DNA of 64,000 nucleotides from contig JAJEKV010000420.1 in the NCBI GenBank assembly GCA_021234155.1, positions 62,001-126,000 on the forward strand, in the 5' to 3' direction. Origin of the DNA: Isoetes taiwanensis. Lineage: Eukaryota > Streptophyta > Lycopodiopsida > Isoetales > Isoetaceae. Of the stretch, positions 45,455-55,403 are shown one piece after another. A program made the position numbers and the translations under genes. Under the pieces are notes generated by a model. That model was not told the origin of the DNA, made no database searches, and was given only the letters and a program-made list of their open reading frames with translations. Numbering within the stretch: the stretch's first letter is position 1; each line of letters begins with the position of its first letter.

Positions 45455-47093
45455 ATTTCGTTCAATGTTGCACTAATCTACGCGTGTCCTCTGGGGTAGG
45501 GTATGGGGGCTTAGAAACCGACACCTCCCGTGGTTGTAATGCAGCCAGATACATTGTTTGCCGGTTTTGCTTAGCCTTGGTTGGATAGGGATCAAGCAGC
45601 CTCAATAGAATGTTGTCCGTCAATAATAAGGAAGCATACATTAGGGTTCTCCACGGTTAGCTCTTCTAGTGTTGTCCACTGGAGTGGAGCATCCTTTTTC
45701 TTATCCCAAGGAAGCACGTCTGCTGGCATAGGAACTTGGCCTGGATTCCTCACCATCGCCCTCAATATTTCTCTTGCATGCTCAGGGTCATACCTCCTGC
45801 TAACAAGACTTGACTTATGTGATCTCACCGCACGGTCAACATGGATGGGATGTGTAAAAGATTGGCCAAGTGGGTAGTTAATCCGTGATACTTGACTAGC
45901 CTACTCATTGCCTCCACCGCAATTTCTTTTCGAGTCATTTTACGCCAAAATGCCATCAATCAAGTTGGTAGCGTGGGGATGTCCTTTCCTAAGTCCAGCA
46001 ATCTTCGTACATCCCTGATATCATTTTGATGCTTCATCTCCTCCAGGTAGTAACTTGGAGAAGGTCCTTGCAAAGCTCTCCTCACTGCGGACACCCCTTC
46101 ACTAATAGAAACTGGATTGAGGACAGTATTTTGAGGCCATCCGTACTTGAAACATGACTCAGCACTCACGTCCTTCTTCATCAGACCATCTTTGAAAGCA
46201 GTTGCCCTGGCATGTGTAAATCTGACGAGATCTTTCTTGTGGTTCTTCACAACCTCCACTAGGAGTTGACAACAGATGTCATCCTGCTCCTCACAAGTGA
46301 TAAGAATACCTTGTTTCTTCATAAGATCGGTCTCTTTCTTTCTGGAGTGTAACACAAGATCCACCTTACCATTTGTTTTGCCTACATCAACATACCACTC
46401 GGCACTGTCATCCATCTTCTCCTCGAGGCATGGAGGATCTGTGTCTGCTCTGATAATGGATCCGCTATCATCCATCGACAATGCATAGGATACTGCGTCC
46501 TCATTGGGCTTTCCCTTCTTCTGTGAGCTGGAGCTCGCTGGAGTATCTTCCGAGCCTCTTGCTTTCTTAGGAGGAGGTGTAGGAACAGTCATTCGGTTTT
46601 GTCTCTTCTTCCCTGCAAACGACGGTGCAATACACGCTTAGCGCGATTTCGGGTGGTCATCAATTCCGGCCAGGCTAAAGCACCGAATGGCATACAGTCC
46701 CCAGTTACAGACATGCACTCATAAGGCGTGCCAATTACAGCATGCCGACCACACAGTCGAAGGCAGGCCAACTAAACACGGTCATACTACTTTACAAATT
46801 ATAGACATAACAGTTAATCACGAGCAGGACAATTTAACACAGGAAGGACATTTATTATGCAGATGCAAATACAAGTCACAGCAGAAATGAAACGACTAAA
46901 AGAAATGATAGGCGAGTGTATGCCTATAGAAATTTAAGTCACTGCTACAGAAATAATAGACAGGAGCATAGGCAGAAGATACAGAGCAATGAACAATAAA
47001 TGAATAACACACAGAATGATGACAATACTGACCTTGAGCATCTTCTCTCACGGCCCGGCCTGAGTTTGGAGCAACACGACCATTGGGCGGCAT
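45455..47093 (-). pseudogene. ParB-like N-terminal half of the composite-element gene (copy 2)
   Basis: Exon 1 (47093-47033) encodes MPPNGRVAPNSGRAVREDAQ and ends at a GTCAGT donor. A 420-bp intron ends GTTTGCAG. Exon 2 (from 46612) continues in phase with KKRQNRMTVPTPPPKKARG, which looks like a nuclear localisation signal, then a conserved domain (SAEWYVDVGKTNGKVDLVL; FTHARATAFKDGL; FKYGWPQNT) to a frameshift near 45.96 kb. The next part (45592-45900) has PLGQSFTHPIHVDR, RRYDPEHAREIL, PADVLPWDKKKDAP and FLIIDGQHSIEAA. In ParB/sulfiredoxin-fold proteins an IDG(E/Q)HR motif is followed by Ala-Ala; here the Arg is Ser. ParB-type domains bind nucleotide and partner with DNA sites in bacteria; that role is inference here. 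After EAA the frame has a TGA and further indels. Confidence 0.62.
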
Positions 47094-47203
47094 CTTCGCG
47101 ATGATCTTGAGCGCCTCGGAGTTCTTGAGTTCCTGAGCGCCTAGGAGTTCTTGAGCGTCTCGGAGCAAGTCGACAATCAAAAAGCAAGAAATGGAATTCA
47201 AAA

Positions 47204-47395
47204 ACTTATATAGATTTGCATAAGGCGATTAGGTCGGCTTTAGATCGACGGGTTTCATTCGGATCGACTTTTCATCGACGGTCCGATAAAAGCGAGCGGT
47301 TATTAAAATATCGCGGATCGACTTCTAATCGACGGTCCGATAGAAGGGAGCGGATATTTAAATTTTGCGGATCGACTTTTAATCGACGGTTAGCA
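47204..47395. promoter_or_regulatory. Divergent promoter with 54-bp tandem repeats and TATA box (copy 2)
   Basis: GGATCGACTT...ATCGACGGTCCGATA units begin at 47261, 47315 and 47369 (period 54 bp). A TATA-like box CTATATAAGT on the minus strand (47204-47213) lies about 110 bases upstream of the ParB-like start codon. The DUF8039-like gene diverges to the right. The corresponding region in copy 1 keeps the TATA box and related GTCGATCC words but less regular repeats. Confidence 0.65.
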
Positions 47396-47448
47396 ATCTT
47401 ACGATTGGGCCTAATGGGACGGACGCGATCGATCGACGAAAGCGATAA

Positions 47449-48018
47449 ATGGCTCTCCTAACCACCGTATTGTCAAATCCCATAATTAGATTTCACTCAG
47501 CGGCTAGAAAAGCAGTACAATTAACGGATAATTTGAAACTACCACCTAATCTTGCCGCCAGCCTTTCTTGTCATTCGAACTCGAAAGAACTTGGAAGAAC
47601 AGGAAGAACTCGAAAGAACTCGGAAGAACTGGGAAGAAGCCGACGCCTGAGCGATGTCGAGCGCTTTCATGTAAGTTCATCTACTCTTCCAGAACCCAAG
47701 CTCCAAATTAATCCCATGATCTTGCGACATTGAACAGCGTTGCGGAAGAATGCTACATCTTCGAATTTTAATTTGAAGAGGAGGGTGGGAAATTGCAAGA
47801 TAGAATCGGTCGATCGGAAGCACCGCCATGGAGTTCCTCTTGGAAATGATCATGTGAAGATTCTAGTAACCAGTTGCCATTTCAACGACGAAGCATTACC
47901 CAGAAGGCATCCTGATGGAGACACAGTGGGTGAAAGCATCGGAACCTTTGTTGCATGGCCAGTAATTCGCTTAAAGAAGGTGAGTTTCATTTTCTTGGAA
48001 GACATAGAGGAAGATTGA
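47449..48018 (+). CDS. DUF8039-like protein (copy 2)
   Basis: The well-conserved part (47740-48018) reads HRHGVPLGNDHVKILVTSCHF, DEALPRRHPDGDTVGESIG, TFVAWPVIRLKK and an acidic end. This resembles the C-terminal half of the DUF8039 domain seen in plant transposon proteins. An upstream frame (47449-47733), rich in Arg/Ser/Glu from GAAAGAACTCGG-type repeats, may be its first exon; the joint is not certain. It is transcribed opposite to the ParB-like gene from the same spacer. Conservation of the frame in both element copies, although in opposite genomic orientation, supports a real gene. Confidence 0.52.
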
Positions 48019-48217
48019 GTGCTCATACTAAAATGCACAAACTGATTCCGTCATATGTATGAAATCATTCATTCAATATTGCAAAAATATAAGGCCTGCA
48101 GACCAGAGCATTCATGAATTCAAAAAACACTGTTTTCTTTACATGGATGGGATATTCTTTACATGGCATTCTTTACATTGTTTTAATTGCATCTGTGTGT
48201 TATTTATCTAGGTGTTA

Positions 48218-48598
48218 TTAATCTGTGTGTTGTTCCTCAGTAGTCTCAAATGCTGGCACAATAGTCTCAAATGCTGTTGAAAAAAGATAAACTGACATAC
48301 AAGATTCTGGCAAATAAAATAGTGCAGCTTTGAGGTCTGCAACTCTAATTATCAGCTTAGCATTTTCCATTTCAAGCCCCTCCATAGCACGGCCATGAGC
48401 TAATACCAAGCACCATGAGCTAATACCATTCAGTTGTAATTTAAATGCCATGCTAATTACTGTGTGTAATTCACGCCAGGCGTGTATTGGACTGCTTGAC
48501 AATTTAAACATTTTGTACACAAACATATTTCGCGCCTGGCATGATCTCACTTCAGCTCTCTCAAAATTAAGAATGAAAGATCGAATTAGATAGATCAA
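48218..48598 (-). CDS. Small coiled-coil protein of the composite element (copy 2)
   Basis: The segment RAMEGLEMENAKLIIRVADL followed by LPESC matches the heptad-rich helix of the copy 1 protein (12150-12581). The N-terminal half of this frame differs and overlaps palindromic sites at 48467-48545, so the true start is unclear and the gene is probably broken upstream. Confidence 0.42.
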   Translation of the reverse strand: MIYLIRSFILNFERAEVRSCQARNMFVYKMFKLSSSPIHAWRELHTVISMAFKLQLNGISSWCLVLAHGRAMEGLEMENAKLIIRVADLKAALFYLPESCMSVYLFSTAFETIVPAFETTEEQHTD

Positions 48599-49066
48599 AG
48601 CGAGAACTTCGAAAAGGGAGTAAGTCGGGCATGAAACAAGATCCGGTGGCTTAGTCTCTTTTGCTTCTCTGTTTTGTGTATCTAAAGTGCCCCCAGGATG
48701 AGATAAATTTCGCTCATTTTAGGGGACACTTTAAATATATAAAAGCAAGGGAACAACGTAAAGAGAGTAAAAAGGTCCGGAGCTTATTTAAAAAAGCAAA
48801 GCATAGTTACAATCAATTGTGATTCATTTCGGGTTTAGAGCATGGTGCCGTTTACTAATTCAGGTCTAAGCTCGTTCAAAGAAGTGAAATCCGCGCCAGC
48901 GCCGAAATAGGTTTGTGTGCAAAATGTTTACATTGTGCGAGGTCCAATACGCTGGCGTGGAACCGCATAAAGCTAATTGCGTGTGTAATTCACGCCCAGC
49001 GTGTATTGGACCGCTTGACAATTTAAACATTTTGTACATAAACATATTTGGCGCTGGCGTGATCTC
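48467..49066. promoter_or_regulatory. Palindromic sites between coiled-coil and acidic ORFs (copy 2)
   Basis: AATTCACGCCAGGCGTGTATT at about 48469-48488 is nearly perfect. TTTCGCGCCTGGCATGATC lies at about 48528. GAAATCCGCGCCAGCGCC lies near 48886 and CCAATACGCTGGCGTGG near 48944. AATTCACGCCCAGCGTG lies near 48988 and TTTGGCGCTGGCGTGATC near 49047. A segment of about 110 bp bearing two sites is duplicated (about 48440-48560 and 48960-49080). Confidence 0.7.
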
Positions 49067-49127
49067 ACTTCTCTCTCTCAAAATTAAGAATGAAAGAGCG
49101 AATTCAAAACAGTTTCTGAAGAAATTA

Positions 49128-49371
49128 CAGTTATGCTTTCAAGTTAGAGTTGACACTAAAGAAATATATTGCAGTCATTAATCCTTGTATTGCCATTGAA
49201 AATTTTTACATAAGGCCTTTTATTAGAGTTGCCAGAATTCAAAGCGACCTGCCGAGAAATTAGAGTTACGCTTTCAAGTTAGAGTAGAAACTAAAGAAAC
49301 ATATTGCAGTCAGTAAATCCTTGTATTGCCATTGAAAAATTTTACATAAGGCCTTTTATTAGAGTTGCCCA
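49128..49371. repeat. Tandem duplication, about 130-bp period (copy 2)
   Basis: GCTTTCAAGTTAGAGT, ATATTGCAGTCA, TCCTTGTATTGCCATTG and ACATAAGGCCTTTTATTAG occur in the same order twice. Confidence 0.9.
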
Positions 49372-49471
49372 GCTCTGTGTTACAAAATTACAGAAGTTCT
49401 AGGCAGTTTAAGGAGATGCCTAGCTCGCTCTTCTGAACCAAAAACTAAATAACAAAAACAAAACAAAAAAA

Positions 49472-49915
49472 TCAGCCCTCTACCTCCTCCTCTTCTTCCT
49501 CTGAGCTTTCATCTGCCATCCTCGTCAGGATGTCTTCGGCAACATCTTCATCATCGGAGGAGGAGAGGGCGTCCACAATCAGCTGCTTTTTTTCTTCTTC
49601 TAATTCTTCCTGCCATTCTTCATCTGCTTTCTCCATTTCTTCTTCTTTCTCAATCTCGTTCTCCATCTCCTCACCTGAATCAAGGGGAGTATGGGGACTT
49701 CGGGGCGGCCAGGTTGGTGCTCGGATAATCTTTTCGAAGCTTGCCCCAAAAAATAACTCCTCGCAATTATCCGGTTGTGGTGCGGAGAGCAGCCACAAGC
49801 GGCATCTGCGGGGGGGAATGGATTTCTTTATCAATTTTTTACTGCCTCTTAAGCCTCTCGGAGGCGAAGTCCGTGAGGATGGAGCGGGGACGAGGCGGGC
49901 AGCATGGCTCACCAT
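49472..49915 (-). CDS. Small acidic protein of the composite element (copy 2)
   Basis: An intact 147-codon frame starts at MVSHAARLVPAPSSR. The first 60 residues are basic and Pro/Ser-rich (RGSKKLIKKSIPPRRCR). The last 70 are Glu/Asp-rich with coiled-coil potential (EEEMEKADEEWQEELEEEKK) and a SSSDDEDVAE block. The start is the first ATG and matches the (damaged) start of copy 1. The gene is divergent from the DUF7869 gene. No domain is recognised; a chromatin- or protein-binding accessory role is a guess. A Ser-rich open frame on the plus strand is its shadow. Confidence 0.6.
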   Translation of the reverse strand: MVSHAARLVPAPSSRTSPPRGLRGSKKLIKKSIPPRRCRLWLLSAPQPDNCEELFFGASFEKIIRAPTWPPRSPHTPLDSGEEMENEIEKEEEMEKADEEWQEELEEEKKQLIVDALSSSDDEDVAEDILTRMADESSEEEEEEVEG

Positions 49916-50084
49916 GGTAGAAGGAAGAAAGGAAGAAAGGATTGGCACTAGAAGGAAGAAAGGATTGGCGGTTGAAAGAATGGAGGGTTTCTTATAAAGC
50001 GGTTGTAATTATGATTCCATCACATCATACAAGATTTATATCATATCTGAATTACCTATCATTACTTCTATTGAATTAATTCGC

Positions 50085-50320
50085 CCTAGGTTATCATAAT
50101 TCTCTATAGAATTACCCACATGTCGACTATACTTAAAACCTATGTTTTCATTAATTTTGTATAATTACCTAGACCCCAGCTATACTTACAACCAACTTTG
50201 GCCCATCTAGATTCACGACCTATACTTACCTCATTAGTACTACTAGCATACACCCTATGTTACCATTAATTTTGTAATAATTACCTACGCCTGAGCTATA
50301 CTTACAACCTATTTTTGGCT
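50085..50320. repeat. Subterminal tandem repeats, about 120-bp period
   Basis: ATTAATTTTGTA, AATTACCTA and GAGCTATACTTACAACC-type words recur at about 50150 and 50268, with a weaker copy at about 50085. They lie in the divergent spacer between the acidic ORF and the DUF7869 gene. Confidence 0.65.
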
Positions 50321-50568
50321 GCACTTACAACATATATTTGTCCATTTAATGGTTTTCTTGGTATTTCTTAAAGTTCCCTTTAATCGGTTCTCAAAATTAC
50401 TTTGTCCTTTTTTCTGACTAATATTAAGACATTTCACTTTATATAGGTGAAGCGTGTGGATCCTAAAAAGGGTAAAAATGTAATGCCTATCCCTCCAACA
50501 TGTTTCAAGATTGTTACCACATGTTCTTATCATATTGTTACCCCATTGTAAACATTGTTCTTGTAGGT

Positions 50569-53415
50569 CAATGTTGTGGACCTCCCAAAGGGTGTTGAAT
50601 TTGAGACTACTAAGCAAATTGTCCTCTACGGTAGGTTGGATTGGAAGAATAAGAAGGTGAAAGTGAAGCACCAATGCAATAAAGAGCTAGTAGGTGAAGG
50701 GACTATCATACTAGCTGATCCTATCCAGGCTGTCAATGATGAAAGGTTAGGAGAGGATAAAGTGGGTGTGGCCATAACAAGTTTAGAGGAAAAATGGAAG
50801 GAAAAAGGATCAAATCACCAGGATTGCACTGCTTGTATTAAACAATTGGAGGTTCCATCGTCATGCCATGGCCTATAGCCTGCATTGAGTTTATAGGAGA
50901 ATTCCTTTTACCCGAGCGAGAGGTTGTGGATGACATTGATTTTCTTAATGCACCTCCAATAGCTGCCAGGACCACATTTTTGAGAGAAGAGGGCACACTT
51001 TCGGTGGTGAAACAGTATCCTAGCAAGAGGTCCAAGTCAAGTAGTGACCATTCACGTGAAGCTTCGACTAAGGTAAGGGGAATGGAATGTTGTTGGGCTA
51101 ATTGTGTTGAAGTTTGAAATTGATGAATTGGTGGAAGCAAGAGCCACCTTCCAAGAGTATACTTGTGATGAGAGGAGGACTTACATGTACTCCATTCATG
51201 AGCTTGCACTTCAAGATGAAAATTTCCAAAAAAAAAAATACCAATTGCTAGGGATATGGATATGTAAAGTTGCATGGATACATATTCATGGCATTCCAAT
51301 TTCATCTTGGCAAAATTGGCAAGCAAGTCATGCAAAGGGGAGTAAAATTGCATTACATGGAAATAATGGCATGTTGAGGCCAACTTCTAGGATCCTGGCT
51401 GCTAGGGAGGTTTTTGAAAAATATGTTGAATTCAATACTGAGAATATGCCACATAAAAGTAGGAAAGATCAACGGGGAAAAATAGTTGTCGAGAAGAGAT
51501 TGCCATCCCATTGTACCCGAAGAGCATATTGGAGGAAGTGAATGCTTTGCTTCGAGAACTCTGTGTACTGCAATATCTCAACCCAGCTTCAGTAGACTAT
51601 GGAGCAAGCACTTCAAGCATGTCACTATAGACACTTCGAACAACTTTGCAAAGTGCAACTTGTGTGCTAAGTTGAAAGAGTTTCTTGATAAGACCAAGCA
51701 ACCAAGCCAAAGGGCTAAGATAAGGGAGCAAATGAAAGATCACATGACAGACCAACTATCATGTAGATCTACTTATTGGATGTGGAGAACATTATCATGT
51801 TTGGAACCCAATAACTATGTTTGTATTATACATGACAAGATGGATCAATCGAAGACTTGTTTGCCACAGTATAGTTACATACCCAAGCAAATCAATAGAG
51901 CTTATCCTTTGCAAGTCTCTCTGACAGGTGCAATAGTGCATGGCAGGGTGCCAATTTATTATGGCCATTTTAGTTTGCAATTGTGGAGTGATGGTCCTGA
52001 TTTTCATATTGGAAGTGTGATGAGGTGCTTGAGGAATGAGAGTGGTTATTCCGGTGACCTCTACAACCCTGGAGGTGGTAGCCAACCACTCTTCAGTGCA
52101 TTGTTGGATAGAAAGCCTAATAATTTAGAGAAGTTTACTAAGGCAAGGTTTAGGAAGTCAGGTGCTTCTGAACATGTTGGAGCCTCAAGTTCACGTCCCC
52201 AACCTCGAGATCTACCACCAAGGTTCCTCCTCCAACTTGACAATTGTGCTGGACAGAATAAAAACAGGTATATGTTCTCATTCCTATCTTATTTAACAGT
52301 AGTGGGTGTCTTTGAAAAGAGTGAATTTAGGGTTCTTAATGCTGGACATACTCATGAGGATGTGGATGCATTGTTTGGGAAGTATAGTCTTGTGATTAAA
52401 ATCCCAAAGCGTGACCAATCTTCCTAGACTAATGGAAGTTCTTAGTGAATGCATTTCACCTTCTCCTATAGGGTTGATCATACAAGAGGTGCTGATTGGA
52501 AGAATTTTATCGAAGGTTATGCTCTTGATATGGAAGGTCAATCTAGACCTCTTCATTACACTTTACGGGTCATGGGAAATAAGCCAATCATGCAATGGAA
52601 GATGAGACCTTGAGGATGATAAATGGAGGCGGATGAGGGAGTACCTATATGGCACGAAGATGAAAATGGTAAACCTAAGATTCCAAGGGGTCAACCAAAA
52701 GCTCTTAGGCCTTTTCCAGAGGTGGATTCATTGCAAAGCACATTGGGCGGCATTTACGAATACATCAAGTATTGGAAAAATAACCCGATCATACCAACCT
52801 TGCATTGATAGATTATTGGACACGGTACATGGATTATTGGGACAAGTAGACACATCCTCCGATGAACTCAAAGATGGATGGCTACCTAAGACTAGGTGGA
52901 GAGACTTGATATTACCCGAGGAAGGCTGATGATGTGGTTAGTAGTATTCGCAAGTCCATGGCTCCTCCAATTTCTTTGAAAAACACTATGTTGGTCCTAG
53001 GAAAGGAAGGCCTAAATATCTTGGGCTGGAGGATTATGATCCGAAAAGATGACTTGCTTTGCCATCAATTTGCACTTATAGTACCAGGAAAAAAAGAGAT
53101 ATACCTGTGTGGATGGGTTACACCATCTCGAGAGGTTTGCAAAAAGTAGGTGACATAATGTGAACAAAGTTAGGTGTGGAGTGGTGGTGTCGTGCACCCA
53201 GTTAAATGCTGATGTGAGAGGAAGAAAGGTATAGAGACTGTTGGACAAAGAAATGGAAGAGAAACCCTATTGAAGGGGATGATTGGGTTGAGTTAGATAC
53301 TATTTTGTTTTCATGGACCCCAAAGGTCATCCCAGGCAAGACTGCTAGGGTTACAATACCCGTGGAAGTGAGGAAGAAAGCTATGATATTTCTAGGGGTC
53401 AATTCTGAGAAGTAA
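50569..53415 (+). pseudogene. DUF7869-type putative transposase (copy 2)
   Basis: This is the best copy of the likely mobilisation gene. After a CTTGTAG acceptor (50568), an N-terminal exon (VVDLPKGVEFETTKQIVLYG ... DKVGVAITSLEE) and MPWPIACIEFIGEF resemble a DUF8039-like fold. The next part (from about 51117) has ALQDENFQKKKYQLLG, KIALHGNNGMLRPTSR and MPHKSRKDQ. The main frame (51486-52427) carries SKHFKHVTIDTSNNFAKCN, HDKMDQSKTC (51.83 kb), YYGHFSLQLWSDGP, LLQLDNCAGQNKN (52.23-52.27 kb) and GHTHEDVDALFG (52.34-52.38 kb). The spaced Asp/Asp/Glu-Asp residues look like an RNase H-type active site; this is inference. Frameshifts near 51.53, 52.43 and later break it. The C-terminal part ends at a TAA at 53413-53415, 150 bp before the right TIR. 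Confidence 0.82.
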
Positions 53416-53562
53416 TTGGCAATATGTAACTCGACATGCATATGTGAAATATTTTTAATTTTTAATGCAATCATGTTGTGCTGTTATAAAAAAAAGTCAC
53501 ATTCTCGATGCAAATTTACTAACCCAGGAAAAAGTTGCAGTGCCAAAATGGTCCAAAATCCT

Positions 53563-53593
53563 GACATAAATCCAATTTAAATGAATGATGGTT
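53563..53593 (-). repeat. Right 31-bp terminal inverted repeat, copy 2
   Basis: Exact reverse complement of 41873-41903. It is followed by TTAT and, 38 bp later, by the next ARP3 exon. Confidence 0.97.
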
Positions 53594-53931
53594 TTATTTA
53601 GTGAGAAGTTATATGGTTTTTTGGTCACTTGCAGAATATTGTCCTCTCAGGTGGCTCAACAATGTTCGACTTTCAAAGGAGGCTTCAACGTGATATAAAA
53701 AAACTGTTGATGCTCGTCTTGCAGCTTCAACAGCTCGGTATGTTGAGGAGATCAAGGTAAGGGGTTATTATATGTGTGGTCTGATTTAGATTATTTACGT
53801 GCGGGACAGGAATTTTAATTTTTGGCTTTTCAAAATGTGGAGTTTTGTTTATTCACCGAAATGCATAGACTGCATATTGTTGGATATTGCTTCTACGGTG
53901 TAGTTATATTTTTTTCCCTTGTGTGTTTCAG

Positions 53932-54293
53932 TTGATGGACTAGCAAAATGCCAAACTTGGATACAAAATGATGATGATACATTAGAGGATCTAAATCAGT
54001 GGTGGAACAAGTTCATTGGACATTCTGCAAAATCAAGTGCCGAGTGGAGCTATCCGTTTGTGGAAGAGCTATTGTTTATCAGGGCAGGATGGGAAGGCCA
54101 TCTCATTCAGGCTGATGGAAAGCATGTTGCTTCGTTTCCATATGGAACAGTGAGTAATTGTTAGTCACTATTTCTGAAGACATTGATATACACTCTAGTG
54201 TGGCCACATTATTGTTGTACTCTCATCCAAAGTTCACAATAGAGCAGCTTATAGAGGAATGTGAAACTCTGATATCACTTCCATTGTCAAATT
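53932..54293 (+). pseudogene. Hydroxyproline O-galactosyltransferase (GALT-type) fragment
   Basis: After a GTGTTTCAG acceptor the frame reads VDGLAKCQTWIQNDDDTLED, WWNKFIGHSAKSS, WSYPFVEELLFI and GWEGHLIQADGKHVASFPYG, to a GTGAGT donor at 54150. Further on, EDIDIHSSVATLLLYSHPKF continues the match. This corresponds to the region around the galectin-domain end of plant beta-1,3-galactosyltransferases (GALT2-6), Golgi enzymes that start arabinogalactan chains on hydroxyproline. The LTLSAG portion is shortened and the catalytic GT31 domain is absent. The frame breaks in between. It lies on the same strand directly after the ARP3 piece. Confidence 0.75.
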
Positions 54294-54424
54294 AGTCTTG
54301 CCTTGAGAAGGAACTTGTGTGAATTTGGGACTCGCGTGGAAAATTAGTAAAAGTGGGGCTATTCGTGTGCTCTTGTTTTTTGTTTTGAATGCTCTCGTTC
54401 TTTGTTTTAAAGATTAGAATGCTC

Positions 54425-55260
54425 TCACTCTGCATCACCGCAATTTGGTTTAGCTTATAGGAATATGCACAGAAGGTCGCACCCTTTGCTTGGCGTATGA
54501 ATTGATTCATAATGGAAGCGTGGATTCACACGCCCATGGTAATTTGGTATTGTTGAAACTAGAGTGGTTTACCCTTCTAATTTAAAGATTTTGCCACTTC
54601 AATACCTCAGGTTCCCTTGATTGGGAAGCTCGTTAAAAAATTGCACTAGGTGCTGCGAGAGGTATTGCTGACATGGCCAAGACCATTACTGACAAGTAAA
54701 GAAGGCTTAGAAAGCTGGGTAGATCCTGCTCTTGGAAATGAGTTTTATTTCAACTATTTGGCAACACCACCTGCAAAACCTGCAATTGCTTCCATGTATG
54801 TGCAACCAGAAGTTTCTCCCGGGCCTTTTATCGGTGAGGTGGTGCAAGCACTGAAGCTGGTCTATAATGATTCAGATGCAAATGATGGAATCATATCTGG
54901 AAATGCCAGCATGGCAAGAGGAATCATATATGGAAATGCCAGCATGGCAAGGGAGTCACTTGCTGACTATAATGGGAATGCCACTCAACAAACATGGAAT
55001 AATAGGTCCAGATTCACACCAGATAGTGCATCCTTTATAAGCATTGATTATGATTCTGGCACTTTTAAATTTCATGGCAGGAAGACCCACATCTAATTTC
55101 AACATCATTTATAAGCAGCAATCAGGGTCTTTTCAGAGGGAGAATGCCTTTGAAGCTTTGAGGACAAAAAATTGTATGCTACTGAGGTTTATATCCAGGC
55201 ATCGAGCTGAAGATTCAATAAGCGATAGAGTCAGAGTTAAAGGAAGCTTAAACCTTCTTC
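54425..55260 (+). pseudogene. ALE2/PERK-like receptor kinase fragment lacking the catalytic core
   Basis: Two exon-like parts are separated by a small intron (about 54538-54610). The first has LHHRNLV, a stop, then IGICTEGRTLCLAYELIHNG and SVDSHAHG. The second has SLDWEAR, KIALGAARGIA and then jumps directly to LLTWPRPLLTSKEGLESWVD and AIASMYVQPEVS, GPFIGEVVQALKLVY. The motifs match plasma-membrane receptor-like kinases of the ALE2/PERK group. The stretch with the HRD loop, DFG and APE is deleted. The C-terminal tail (SARPTSNF-like, ENAFEALRTK) continues in other frames to about 55.26 kb. It is non-functional. Confidence 0.85.
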
Positions 55261-55403
55261 CACCAGCTTGTAAACAAAAGTATAATATTCTCACAGAGAA
55301 GCCCTTTAGGATGGCCTTTTTGTAACTATCGAGTCTCCCTTGAATTCTTTAGCAATTGTAAGGGCTCTCACGGTGGTCTTTGTTGTTGTATGCTTAACCT
55401 AAC

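Larger units (their letters stand above)
41873..53593 (-). mobile_element. Composite DUF7869/ParB-methyltransferase transposon, copy 2 (both ends present)
   Basis: Perfect 31-bp terminal inverted repeats (41873-41903 and 53563-53593) bound an 11,721-bp unit. TTAT on both outer sides (41869-41872 and 53594-53597) is a probable 4-bp target duplication. ARP3 exons immediately outside both ends confirm the boundaries. Genes inside, from left to right: methyltransferase-like then ParB-like parts of one gene (-), promoter with repeats, DUF8039-like (+), coiled-coil ORF (-), acidic ORF (-), spacer with repeats, DUF7869 gene (+). No known superfamily is recognised from the ends. The TIR, the modest target duplication and the DUF7869 gene suggest a DNA transposon. 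Confidence 0.92.
41034..53756 (+). pseudogene. ARP3: Actin-related protein 3 (ARP3) remnant, split by a transposon
   Basis: ARP3 is a core subunit of the ARP2/3 complex that nucleates branched actin. Exon-like pieces with splice sites lie in order. The first (to 41258, GT donor) contains CEMTEVVVDAGE, THVVPVADGYVMGSSIKSMH and, in another frame, [18 protein letters not shown]. The second (41401-41524) has EFNKHDKEPAKYIK and then a stop. The third (41693-41804) has VFFSPEIYSGD and, after a frame slip, VPLPDAVYKCIQASPIDT. The fourth (53635-53756, after CTTGCAG) has NIVLSGGSTMF and QRRLQRDIKK and ends at a GTAAGG donor. The 11.7-kb composite transposon occupies the intron between the third and fourth pieces. 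The N-terminal exons and the last exons are absent; a galactosyltransferase exon follows instead. Frameshifts and a stop show that it is not functional. Confidence 0.9.
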
